Shown here piece after piece: positions 34,319-41,024 of a DNA stretch of 41,024 nucleotides. Every line of letters begins with the position of its first letter. Within the stretch, counting starts at the first letter, position 1. The DNA lies in the NCBI GenBank assembly GCA_019115665.1, contig DXDD01000094.1, positions 1 through 41,024 of the forward strand. Direction: 5' to 3'. The notes under the pieces are model-generated. The model was not told where the DNA came from and did not search any database. It saw only the letters and a list, made by a program, of their open reading frames with translations. Source of the DNA: Candidatus Eisenbergiella pullistercoris (lineage in GTDB: Bacteria; Bacillota; Clostridia; Lachnospirales; Lachnospiraceae). The position numbers were made by a program, and so were the translations under genes.

Positions 34319-36037
34319 ATGAAGAGATATTGGCCTCATATCGTAAGATCCACGGAAAAAATGGTGGAGGATTATCTTGCAAAGCAGGTAAAGGACAGCA
34401 GCAGACCGGATTATGGCCGTATGCCCAGCGAGATCATCGAAGGGAAGCTGACCATTTATCTTCTGACCAACGCGGTCTGCCTGTATTTCTGTAAGGAAAG
34501 CAGATACTATAAGGATGAGAAGCTTTTTGACGCCATAAAGACCGGCCTTGCCTTCATCGAAAGATGGCAGAGAGACGACGGAAGCCTGGACTATCCCAGC
34601 TGCAATTTCTATTCCGCGCCTGACACCTCCTTCTGCTTCCGCAGACTGTACGGCGCCTGGAATATCCTGGAAAAGCACGCGCAGACGGAAGAGGAGAAGG
34701 AGCTGCAGAACAGATATCTCATCCTGCTGCTTCGCTGCATCCCGATCCTTCTGTACGGCGGCTTCCATACGCCCAACCACCGCTGGGCGGTGATGTCCGT
34801 GCTTTTCACCCTGGCGAACGTGGTGAAGCAGAACGGACAACTGGCGCTTGAGGTTCCCCGCTATCCTAAGGAGTATTTCAGCGAGGATCAGATCCCGCAC
34901 ACCGTGGAGGAGCTGGTGCGGAAGCTGAGAGACCGGGCGAACCAGTATCTGGCGGAAGGCATCGACGGGGATGAGGACGGCGAATACGCGGAGCGCTCCA
35001 CCGGCAACTACAACGCCGTGGTGGACAAGTCCCTGATCTCCGCCTATGAGGCTACCGGAGATGAGAAATTCCTGGGCTACGTGGAGCGGAACCTGAACAT
35101 GATGCTCTACTACATCGACGGGGACGACACCATTTTTACCCAGAACTCCACCAGACAGGATCACGGAACCAAGCAGTATGCGGACAAATATTTTTATCTG
35201 TATACCTACATGGCGGACAAGACGGGCAATCCGCTCTTTGACGCGGCGGCCCACAAGATCATCAAAGACAATATGGAGCGGGCGGACCTGGCTCAGGACT
35301 GCATGTATATCTTCATGATGTACGACTGGCTGCTGGACTATGAATTCAAGGGCTACGGCTTCCTGCCTGAATACCGGAAGTTCTTCCGCGGCTCCCAGGT
35401 CCTGCGCGTGAAGAAGGAAAATTATGTATACAGCGTGCTGAACAACAAGGCGGCCTTCCTCTTCCTGAAATTCGGCTCCCTTCCCATCGGCCTTCGCATC
35501 GGAGAATCCTACTGCGATATCCGGAATTTCATCCCGAAGTCCATCGAGGTGAAGGACAACGGCTGCGTGCTGAAGGCGGAAGCCGGCGGCTGGTATTATC
35601 AGCCCTTTAAGGAGGATCAGGGAACCAGCGACTGGTGGGCCATGGACCATACCAAACGGGATAAGATCCACACCAGCAAGGTCGCAATCACCGTGACCCT
35701 TTCCGAGCTGGAGAACGGCTTGGATATCAATGTGAAGGCCGAGGGAATGAGCGGCCTGCCGCTGCGCGTGGAGCTGGATGTTCCGGCGGGCGTCGTGCTG
35801 GAAAACGAAACCATGTGCCTGACCGCGGGAAAGGGCGAGAGCATGATCTTACGGGGCGGCGAGCTCAACCTTCATGAGGGCGCGCAGAAGATCGTCATCG
35901 GCCCCGGATACGGAACCCATGCCTTCAAGGGCCACTATTCCGGCGAGGAGCGCAACGAATACGGCTACAGCATCTTCCTCAACGACTATACGCCTTATGA
36001 CCGGAGCTTCCGCATCGTGGACGGAACGCTGAAATAA
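34319..36037 (+). CDS. Predicted (alpha/alpha)-toroid glycan-active enzyme, lyase-like
   Basis: 572 residues from the ATG at 34319 (GGAGG, five-base spacer). Residues 1-370 are helical repeats of an (alpha/alpha)-toroid: ERWQRDDGSLDYPSCNFYSA, GGFHTPNHRWAVMSVL and STGNYNAVVDKSLISAYEA, with FTQNSTRQDHGTKQYADKYF. The N-H/R pair in PNHRW and the later Tyr and His residues recall heparinase II/III-type lyases. A beta-sandwich follows (about 385-572: NYVYSVLNNKAAFLFLKFGS, WYYQPF). No signal peptide, so it acts inside the cell. The lyase role is inferred; a glycoside hydrolase of similar fold is possible. It is followed by a protein of unknown function 17 bases on. Confidence 0.55.
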   Translation: MKRYWPHIVRSTEKMVEDYLAKQVKDSSRPDYGRMPSEIIEGKLTIYLLTNAVCLYFCKESRYYKDEKLFDAIKTGLAFIERWQRDDGSLDYPSCNFYSAPDTSFCFRRLYGAWNILEKHAQTEEEKELQNRYLILLLRCIPILLYGGFHTPNHRWAVMSVLFTLANVVKQNGQLALEVPRYPKEYFSEDQIPHTVEELVRKLRDRANQYLAEGIDGDEDGEYAERSTGNYNAVVDKSLISAYEATGDEKFLGYVERNLNMMLYYIDGDDTIFTQNSTRQDHGTKQYADKYFYLYTYMADKTGNPLFDAAAHKIIKDNMERADLAQDCMYIFMMYDWLLDYEFKGYGFLPEYRKFFRGSQVLRVKKENYVYSVLNNKAAFLFLKFGSLPIGLRIGESYCDIRNFIPKSIEVKDNGCVLKAEAGGWYYQPFKEDQGTSDWWAMDHTKRDKIHTSKVAITVTLSELENGLDINVKAEGMSGLPLRVELDVPAGVVLENETMCLTAGKGESMILRGGELNLHEGAQKIVIGPGYGTHAFKGHYSGEERNEYGYSIFLNDYTPYDRSFRIVDGTLK

Positions 36038-36054
36038 GAAAAGGGGAAAACGCC

Positions 36055-36765
36055 ATGACAGCAGAAAGAGAGCTTGCCTTAAAATACCTTCCCGTTTTCA
36101 TGCTGGATGAAAAGGAACCCTTTGACATGAAGGCGGTAGGCTATACCATTTTCAGTAGCGATCTTCGCAGCGACTCCTTTCCCAAACGCGTCATCGCAGC
36201 CGACTGGGAGAAAACGGACTGCGTGATCGAATATGAGATCTGGTTCGACTATGATATCCAGCACCTCTACGAGCTGGAGCATGTCTGGGTCTACGTGGGA
36301 AAGGACGGCGGCGTGCAGAAGGCGGAAGGAAGCTTCCACGGAAAGTACCTGAACCAGGTGAACCTGGATACGGGAAAGCCTCCTCTGGATGAAAACGGAC
36401 GCGTATGCGTTTATCTGCAGCCGGGAAAGCACGCCGTGCTTTCCGATCCCCGGCTGGTGCGCCTGGTTCCCCAGTGGCAGGAAAGCTGCGGGGAGCTTGC
36501 CGGCCTGGACGGCGTCCCGCTTCCCGAAATGTTCCAGGACGTGATGGCCGTCCCGGATGAAGCGGCCCAGGAGATGGTGCACCGTTATATCCGGAAGAAC
36601 TTTTCCTTTGAACCTTCCCTGCGGTTCGTTCCCTTCTTCCCGGAAACTTTCCTTCCGGAAAAGGAGCTGCTCCTGCCCTGGCCGGAGCTGAAGGCCAGCG
36701 TGCCCAAGCGGCTTCAGAAGGAGCTTTGGCGCATCGCGGAGGCGGAAAAGAGCGGAAGGGGATGA
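36055..36765 (+). CDS. Conserved hypothetical protein of the glycan locus
   Basis: 236 residues, AAGGGGAAAA upstream. I do not recognise the family. Visible features are a beta-rich first half with CVIEYEIWFDYDIQHLYELE and HVWVYVGKDG, a central GSFHGKYLNQVN loop and a YLQPGKHAVLSDP segment, and an acidic, helical C-terminus. No signal peptide or membrane helix. It follows the lyase-like gene closely, so it may act on the same substrate or as a lectin-like helper, which cannot be proven here. Confidence 0.6.
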   Translation: MTAERELALKYLPVFMLDEKEPFDMKAVGYTIFSSDLRSDSFPKRVIAADWEKTDCVIEYEIWFDYDIQHLYELEHVWVYVGKDGGVQKAEGSFHGKYLNQVNLDTGKPPLDENGRVCVYLQPGKHAVLSDPRLVRLVPQWQESCGELAGLDGVPLPEMFQDVMAVPDEAAQEMVHRYIRKNFSFEPSLRFVPFFPETFLPEKELLLPWPELKASVPKRLQKELWRIAEAEKSGRG

Positions 36766-36785
36766 CGGCCGAAGACCTGAAGGGA

Positions 36786-36837
36786 AAATCCCGGCGGTAT
36801 GCTGGATGTGCTGCATTCAGATCCCGCCGGGATTTTT
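36786..36837 (+). terminator. Terminator ending the glycan/inositol locus
   Basis: AAATCCCGGCGG pairs with CCGCCGGGATTT over 12 bp around a 26-base loop, followed by TTTTT. It lies 20 bases after the hypothetical gene and should also stop the convergent ABC genes. Confidence 0.85.
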
Positions 36838-36880
36838 GCGTGCAAAGACCGGACAGAGGAAATCCGTTTCCCTGTCCGAT

Positions 36881-38593
36881 TCATTCCCGGTTTTCCAGAT
36901 GCAGAACCCGGGTACAGGCATCGCAGACGCGCTGTTTATGGGTGATGAGGAAAATGATTTTTCCTTTTGCGGCTTCCTTTCTCAGGCTTTCCAGAACGAT
37001 ATCTTCGGAAGCGGCATCCAGGGCGCTGGTGGACTCATCCAGAATGAGCACCTTTTTGTCGGAAAGGAAAGTGCGGGCAAGGGCGATGCGCTGCCGCTGG
37101 CCGCCTGAAAGGTTGCCACCGTTATCTGTAAGGGGATAAGCATAACCGGATTCCTTCTCTTCCAGAAAGCCGGCTGCATCGGCGAGTCGGGAGGCATGAC
37201 GGACGCGTTCCATCGTTTCAGGAGAAAGCTGACACGAAAAGCCGGAAGCGGCGCCCCCAAGGATATTTTCGGCGGCAGAAACGGAAAAAAGCCAGGGAAA
37301 CTGAGACACATAGGCGGTAAACGTGCAGACGGAACCCCAGGGAAGACAGGAGGCCGGCAGGTTGTCATAATAGATTTCACCTTCCGTCGGCGTCAAAAAT
37401 CCGGCGAGAAGCTTTGCCAGCGTGCTTTTCCCTGCACCGGAAGGACCCGTGACGGCGATGATATCGCCGCTTTCGGCGGAAAAGCTGACATCCTTCAGAA
37501 CGTATTCTGATTCAGGAAAATAGCGGAAGCCCACTCTACGGCAGGTAATCCGGCTGACGGAGGAGGGAGCGGCAGCCGGCGGGAAGTCCTTTTGGGGAGC
37601 CGGAAGCTCCAGAATCTCATAAACCCGGCGCAGGCTTACGGAGTAGTTCTGGAGGGAAGCAAAAAAGTCCTTCAGATTGCTGAACATATAGGAGATTCCG
37701 TCCTGAACGGTCAGAAAAGCCATCACTGTACCCAGATCAACATATCCGGAAAAGTACAGGGCAGTTCCGGCAGCAAGCGCGGCAAGCAGATTCAGAGAGC
37801 CGGTCAGATCGCTGACCGCGTTCATCAGGGCGAGCCTGTCCGTCTGCTTTTGCCTGCGTTGAAGGATGGATTCCTGTATGTCGGAATATTTTCGCTCCAT
37901 CAGCTCAGAAAGGGAGAGCATGCGAATGCTTTTCAGGCGGCCAGGCAGAGAAAGAAACAGGCGGATCCCCCTGGTGCTGTCTTTCCGAATGCTTTCTTCA
38001 AGCAGGCGGATTTTTTCGGAAAGCTTTCCGAGGCAGAGCGTTTCCAGGATAGCGAGAAAGAGGATAACAAGGGAAAGCTGCCAGCAGAGAAGGAGCATGA
38101 GCAGGATGGAACCGCCGCCATAGAAAACGGCGAGAAAGAACCGGTGAAGGGACCAGGAGTACAGCTCGCCGATACGGGACATGTCCTCATCCATTCTGGC
38201 AAGAAGCCCGCCGTTGTCACAGGGTTTCCCGGCAGACGGGGGAAGAAACATAAGTTTATTGGAAAAACGTATTTTCAGGCGGGCCATGGACAGCTCGGTC
38301 TGCTTTTCCTTCTGGTACTCCGCGAAAGAGTTCAGAAAGAAGATGAGGAAAAATACAAAAGCACAGTATAGAAAAACCTCTTTTAAAAAGGATGGCTGAT
38401 GAAATTCCACTGCGTTGACCAGGCGCTTTTCCGCCAGACTCATAAAAATCTGAGCCAGCGGAAAGGCGGCGGAATCCAGAAGGAGAGCGGCGAGATAACG
38501 CCGCAGGGTTTTATGGCGCAGAAGGCCACCTGATGCGGTCATGTCAGCTTCTAAGGGAACGCGGAAAAGAAAGGCGATCTTTGCAGGCTTCAT
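36881..38593 (-). CDS. ABC exporter half-transporter (second of the pair)
   Basis: 570 residues. The N-terminal membrane domain (about 25-310) has six helices. The ATPase has Walker A GPSGAGKST (about 384), signature LSGGQRQRIALARTF (about 494), Walker B VLILDESTSALD and H-loop LITHKQRVC. Both key Glu and His are present, so this site is competent. Its start overlaps the end of the previous gene (ATGA), and the two probably form a heterodimer. It lacks a C39 peptidase domain, so it would not trim a leader peptide. The substrate could be a lipid, drug or peptide. Confidence 0.92.
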   Translation of the reverse strand: MKPAKIAFLFRVPLEADMTASGGLLRHKTLRRYLAALLLDSAAFPLAQIFMSLAEKRLVNAVEFHQPSFLKEVFLYCAFVFFLIFFLNSFAEYQKEKQTELSMARLKIRFSNKLMFLPPSAGKPCDNGGLLARMDEDMSRIGELYSWSLHRFFLAVFYGGGSILLMLLLCWQLSLVILFLAILETLCLGKLSEKIRLLEESIRKDSTRGIRLFLSLPGRLKSIRMLSLSELMERKYSDIQESILQRRQKQTDRLALMNAVSDLTGSLNLLAALAAGTALYFSGYVDLGTVMAFLTVQDGISYMFSNLKDFFASLQNYSVSLRRVYEILELPAPQKDFPPAAAPSSVSRITCRRVGFRYFPESEYVLKDVSFSAESGDIIAVTGPSGAGKSTLAKLLAGFLTPTEGEIYYDNLPASCLPWGSVCTFTAYVSQFPWLFSVSAAENILGGAASGFSCQLSPETMERVRHASRLADAAGFLEEKESGYAYPLTDNGGNLSGGQRQRIALARTFLSDKKVLILDESTSALDAASEDIVLESLRKEAAKGKIIFLITHKQRVCDACTRVLHLENRE

Positions 38594-40266
38594 AGGGTTA
38601 CCTCCTTCTGTGTGCGGCGTATTTCTTTTAGTCCGTTTCGGGACAGCAAAAAGGTTTTGTCGCAGGCCAGGAGCAGTGCGGGACGATGGGAAACGATGAG
38701 GACGGTACGGCCTTTTTGGCGCAGCAGGAGAATGCTGTCAAGCAGGAGCTTTTCCATCTCCGGATCCAGAGAAGCGGACGGCTCATCGAACAGATAGAGC
38801 CGTGCCTCCTGAAGAAAAGCTCTGGCAAGGTTCAGCCGCTGGTACTGGCCTCCCGACCATTCGTCCGCTTCGCCGCTTAAAAGGGTATCATACCGGTCGG
38901 GAAGCTGCTGGATGAAAGGGTCCAGTCCCGCAAGACGGGCCGCCTGCCTGATCTCGGAAAGAGAGGCTGTGGGGCGGGAAAGACGGATGTTCTCCTGCAC
39001 CGTTCCGGGAAAAATCTGATTTTCCTGAAAAACGCAGGCAATCGACCTGCGAAGATCAGAAAGCTTCCATTCTCTGATATCCCGCCCGAAAAGGAGAAGA
39101 CTTCCGGATGTGGGTTCGAGCAGGCCGCAGATCAGCCGGAAAAGAGTGGTCTTTCCCACACCGCTTTCTCCGGTAATCCCGATGCACTCGCCGGAAGTAA
39201 CCCGGAAGGAAATCCGGTTCAGAATCCCGGAGAAGCACATCCTGCTGCAGACAACGGGAAAACGGCTGTCCGCGATACCGGCTCTGCCATCTGTCCGCTC
39301 CGGAGAAAGGGTGAACAGATCGTCCAGCCGACGCATGGATTTTTCCGCTTCCCGAAGATCGTTCAGAGAGCTGAACAGATCGACGATAGGAGCGTTGATC
39401 TGACCGATGAGCTGACTGTACGCGAACAGCAGCGAGACGGAGATATCTCCCCGGAGAGCGAGGATTCCGCCGAAGAGAAGGGAAATGATACCGGGCACGT
39501 AAGTGACCGACATGATGAGGGAAAGGGAAAGACATGCGTTTTTCGTGTATCGCTTTCGGACCTGCAGCAGCTTCTTCAGAATGCCCTCCATCTTCTGGAG
39601 CATGACGCCTTCCATCTGATTCGCGGCAATGGTTTCCGCGCCCTGAACAATGTCGCAGGCTGTCTGTGTGTAGCGGGTCTGGATGCCTCTCTGATTTTCA
39701 TAGATCCGTCCCGCACGGGCGGACAGAGCATTCAGCGAGACCGCAAACAGCGGAACCGGAAGGAAAACGCCAAGGCTGAGCCGCGGACTGTACTGAAACA
39801 AATAGAGGAAGCCGCAGATGGACAGAAGTGGATTGAGCAGCAGGTGAAGGGGGCCGGAACAAAAAAATCCGGAAATCCGGGCAGCATCGCCGTCATAGCG
39901 GCTGAGAAGTTCTCCGGCGGGAATGCTTTCTGCCTGATCCATACGGACTGCGAGCAGGTGCCGGAGCAGCCGGTTCCGGATGGAACAGAGGGCTTTCGCT
40001 TCCAGCCGCCCGGAAAAGCTTTCAAACAGAGCATTTCGCAGCATCATTGCCAGAGCGGCAGCGGCAAAGGCAAGAAAGGCTGCCGTGATGTGGCTCCTGT
40101 TTCCGCCAAGAACGGCATCAATGAACCGCTGAACCGTATTTATCTGAAAAAGGCTGAGCACAATCAGCAGGAAGGTAAGGAGCAACAGCACCAGAAAATC
40201 GAGCCGGTATTGTTTCAGATATCTGACTGACCAGCCGGTTACATATCGGATAGATTTTGATTTCAT
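38590..40266 (-). CDS. ABC exporter half-transporter (first of the pair)
   Basis: 558 residues, AGGAGG before the ATG at 40266. The six-helix membrane domain starts LDFLVLLLLTFLLIVLSLFQ. The ATPase has Walker A GESGVGKTT (about 367), signature WSGGQYQRLNLARAF (about 468), Walker B LYLFDEPSASLD (about 492) and the H-loop IVSHRPALL. It is distantly related to its partner, the usual picture for a heterodimer. It follows a terminator and a candidate internal promoter, so its transcription is likely separately controlled. Confidence 0.92.
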   Translation of the reverse strand: MKSKSIRYVTGWSVRYLKQYRLDFLVLLLLTFLLIVLSLFQINTVQRFIDAVLGGNRSHITAAFLAFAAAALAMMLRNALFESFSGRLEAKALCSIRNRLLRHLLAVRMDQAESIPAGELLSRYDGDAARISGFFCSGPLHLLLNPLLSICGFLYLFQYSPRLSLGVFLPVPLFAVSLNALSARAGRIYENQRGIQTRYTQTACDIVQGAETIAANQMEGVMLQKMEGILKKLLQVRKRYTKNACLSLSLIMSVTYVPGIISLLFGGILALRGDISVSLLFAYSQLIGQINAPIVDLFSSLNDLREAEKSMRRLDDLFTLSPERTDGRAGIADSRFPVVCSRMCFSGILNRISFRVTSGECIGITGESGVGKTTLFRLICGLLEPTSGSLLLFGRDIREWKLSDLRRSIACVFQENQIFPGTVQENIRLSRPTASLSEIRQAARLAGLDPFIQQLPDRYDTLLSGEADEWSGGQYQRLNLARAFLQEARLYLFDEPSASLDPEMEKLLLDSILLLRQKGRTVLIVSHRPALLLACDKTFLLSRNGLKEIRRTQKEVTL

Positions 40267-40288
40267 GGGATCGGCCTCCTTTCAGACG

Positions 40289-40336
40289 TATGCCGGATAT
40301 TTATATGACCATCCGGTTACAGAAAGTATGCCGGAT
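40289..40336. repeat. Direct repeat before the ABC genes
   Basis: TATGCCGGAT occurs at 40289-40298 and 40327-40336, 38 bases apart, in the leader before the exporter genes. Between and over them lies the CATCCGG/CCGGATG inverted pair (40310-40337), so it can also be drawn as a hairpin. Confidence 0.55.
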
Positions 40337-40365
40337 GGGAGGAAGAACAACAAGAGGAGAAAATC

Positions 40366-40371
40366 ATTATA
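40366..40371 (-). promoter_or_regulatory. Possible internal promoter before the ABC genes
   Basis: A perfect minus-strand -10, TATAAT (40371-40366), with a weak -35 (CGGAAC, 17 bases away). It lies just after the attenuator-like terminator, so the exporter genes could have a second transcript. Confidence 0.35.
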
Positions 40372-40395
40372 AAAAAAGTAAGACCTCCGTTCCGG

Positions 40396-40435
40396 AAAAA
40401 ACGGCTGGAAAAGAAGATGCCCTCTTTCCCAACCG
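40396..40435 (-). terminator. Intrinsic terminator between the HTH gene and the ABC genes
   Basis: On the minus strand CGGTTGGGAAAGA (40435-40423) pairs with TCTTTTCCAGCCG (40414-40402) over 13 bp with two G-U pairs, followed by TTTTTT. It ends the short upstream transcript and would limit exporter expression unless read through. Confidence 0.8.
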
Positions 40436-40441
40436 CGTGAT

Positions 40442-40699
40442 TCAGCGATAAATAATCTTTTTTATGGTACTGACGGACAGATGATAGCGCGAAGCCAGAG
40501 CGGAAACAGAGATTCCCAGGCTGTGCTGTTCTCTGATTTCCCGGTTCCGCTTCTGGTAGTAGGAGCGGGAACCGCTTTTGGTCCCCCAGGTTCTCCGCGG
40601 AGCAGACTGGGGAATGTAGAGAAGCTCTCCGTCAATATAGGCCTGTACCTGCTGAAGAAGCTCAGCAGGCAGCAGGTCCGCTGCATTCTGATATTTCAT
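40442..40699 (-). CDS. CD3324-family HTH protein
   Basis: 85 residues from the ATG at 40699 (AGGAGAGG upstream). The family pattern is clear: KYQNAADLLPAELLQQVQAY, IDGELLYIP, WGTKSGSRSYYQKRNREIRE and a closing HTH, LASRYHLSVSTIKKIIY. These small HTH proteins of Clostridia have no known targets. An in-frame ATG at 40774, overlapping the end of the leader ORF, could give a 110-residue form but lacks a good site. It sits between the leader peptide and the terminator, so it may regulate the exporters. Confidence 0.85.
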   Translation of the reverse strand: MKYQNAADLLPAELLQQVQAYIDGELLYIPQSAPRRTWGTKSGSRSYYQKRNREIREQHSLGISVSALASRYHLSVSTIKKIIYR

Positions 40700-40760
40700 T
40701 TCTGCCTCTCCTGTATCCTGCGATAAAAAACGCCGGTATCCTTCAGCAGAAGCAGCAGCG

Positions 40761-40802
40761 CATACAGGATGCATTACATTACCCCATACAGACCCCTGTA
40801 TG
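40761..40802 (-). promoter_or_regulatory. Mutually exclusive hairpins in the exporter leader
   Basis: In the transcript, CATACAGG (40802-40795) can pair either with CTGTATG (40791-40785, 7 bp) or with CCTGTATG (40768-40761, 8 bp). The first pairing spans the last codons of the leader ORF (stop at 40779-40781). This is the layout of an attenuator switched by ribosome position. Confidence 0.6.
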
Positions 40803-40874
40803 TCTGCACTTCCGCATGGGGGCAGCGGACATGGCAAGGCCGTCTCTGAATAACAGACGCTGCTTTCGGTTCAT
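40779..40874 (-). CDS. Leader ORF of 31 codons (small peptide)
   Basis: Thirty-one codons starting at the ATG 40874, seven bases after AAGGAGGTGA, a near-perfect ribosome-binding site, and ending TAA. It begins MNRKQRLLFRDGLAM and ends RKCRHTGVCMG; it is basic, with two Cys and no signal or membrane helix. It is too short for the ORF track and lies in the leader of the HTH/exporter operon. It could be a regulatory leader peptide whose translation steers the alternative hairpins, or a small exported peptide. The lack of any homologue knowledge leaves this open. Confidence 0.6.
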   Translation of the reverse strand: MNRKQRLLFRDGLAMSAAPMRKCRHTGVCMG

Positions 40875-40903
40875 ATCAGGTTCACCTCCTTCAGCTTTCT
40901 ATT

Positions 40904-40950
40904 CCGGCTGTGACAGTCTGGATTTGTTGAAGAGAGACTTTGGCAGCCGG
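40904..40950 (-). other. Structured 5' untranslated region
   Basis: CCGGCTG (40950-40944) pairs with CAGCCGG (40910-40904), with an inner AGTCT/AGACT stem (40939-40935 with 40919-40915). It lies between the promoter and the leader ORF's ribosome-binding site. Confidence 0.6.
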
Positions 40951-40967
40951 ACGTTTTTACAACTTCT

Positions 40968-40996
40968 ATTATGTTGGAGAAGGAATGGCCTGTCAA
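40968..40996 (-). promoter_or_regulatory. Promoter of the HTH/ABC exporter operon
   Basis: Minus strand TTGACA (40996-40991), 17 bases, CATAAT (40973-40968). The transcript would start near 40961 and carry an 87-base leader to the leader ORF. Confidence 0.75.
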
Positions 40997-41024
40997 CGTT
41001 ATCTTCACATTGATGTTACGGCGG

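Noticed and set aside
40816-41013. A 65-residue plus-strand frame opposite the exporter leader
   Set aside because: It lies over the well-supported minus-strand promoter and leader ORF and has no ribosome-binding site.

Overview
The window is bacterial, GC-rich and densely coded. It reads like a Clostridia/Lachnospiraceae gut Firmicute: purine-rich ribosome-binding sites, TTG/GTG starts, LplABC-type sugar uptake, an MgtC/FeoAB/DtxR set, a CD3324-type HTH protein and a fossil of a gut-Clostridia serine recombinase. No rRNA, tRNA, CRISPR array or intact insertion sequence was found. Functional calls are from recognisable motifs and gene context only.

Layout. (1) 1-4.9 kb is a worn region: a truncated large serine recombinase start, an AraC regulator that has lost its first helix-turn-helix, an intact OmpR/histidine-kinase pair, an orphan HicB-like protein, and an AT-rich AbiE-type island whose antitoxin is intact but whose toxin has an internal out-of-frame deletion. 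(2) 4.9-8.5 kb (minus) is an iron-uptake operon: feoA, feoB, a FeoB-associated Cys-rich membrane protein fused to a heavy-metal domain, and a DtxR-type regulator, with a promoter overlapped by a DtxR-like operator. A YkgJ-type Cys-cluster protein diverges from it. (3) 9.4-16.1 kb is housekeeping: D-Ala-D-Ala carboxypeptidase, a secreted Ala/Gln-rich protein, a small conserved protein, an MBL-fold hydrolase, a MATE transporter and an M20 dipeptidase.

(4) 16.2-36.8 kb is the most interesting part: a carbohydrate/inositol locus. A divergent AraC regulator faces a HAD-GH105 fusion, a GH38 alpha-mannosidase, an iron-type alcohol dehydrogenase, MgtC, then iolC-iolD-iolE-iolG-iolB, an LplB/LplC permease pair (LplC carries a +1 frameshift in a run of nine G), a solute-binding lipoprotein, an (alpha/alpha)-toroid lyase-like protein and an unknown protein. 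A repeated 20-bp-class motif (consensus AAACGCAAAAAATGCAACAT) occurs before the HAD-GH105 gene, before lplB, and once more in a promoter-like position with no gene behind it, which suggests one regulon. None of the enzymes has a signal peptide, and no dedicated inositol transporter is visible, so inositol is probably released inside the cell from an imported glycoside. The enzyme set (mannosidase, uronyl hydrolase, lyase-like protein, phosphatase-like domain, inositol pathway) would fit a mannosyl-glucuronosyl-inositol (phosphate) substrate such as the head group of plant GIPC sphingolipids. This is a hypothesis.

(5) 36.9-41.0 kb (minus) is an operon with two ABC exporter half-transporters and a CD3324-type HTH protein. 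Its long leader holds a strong promoter, a structured 5' end, a 31-codon ORF with a near-perfect Shine-Dalgarno, mutually exclusive hairpins, and an intrinsic terminator before the exporter genes. This looks like an attenuation-controlled efflux or peptide-export system.
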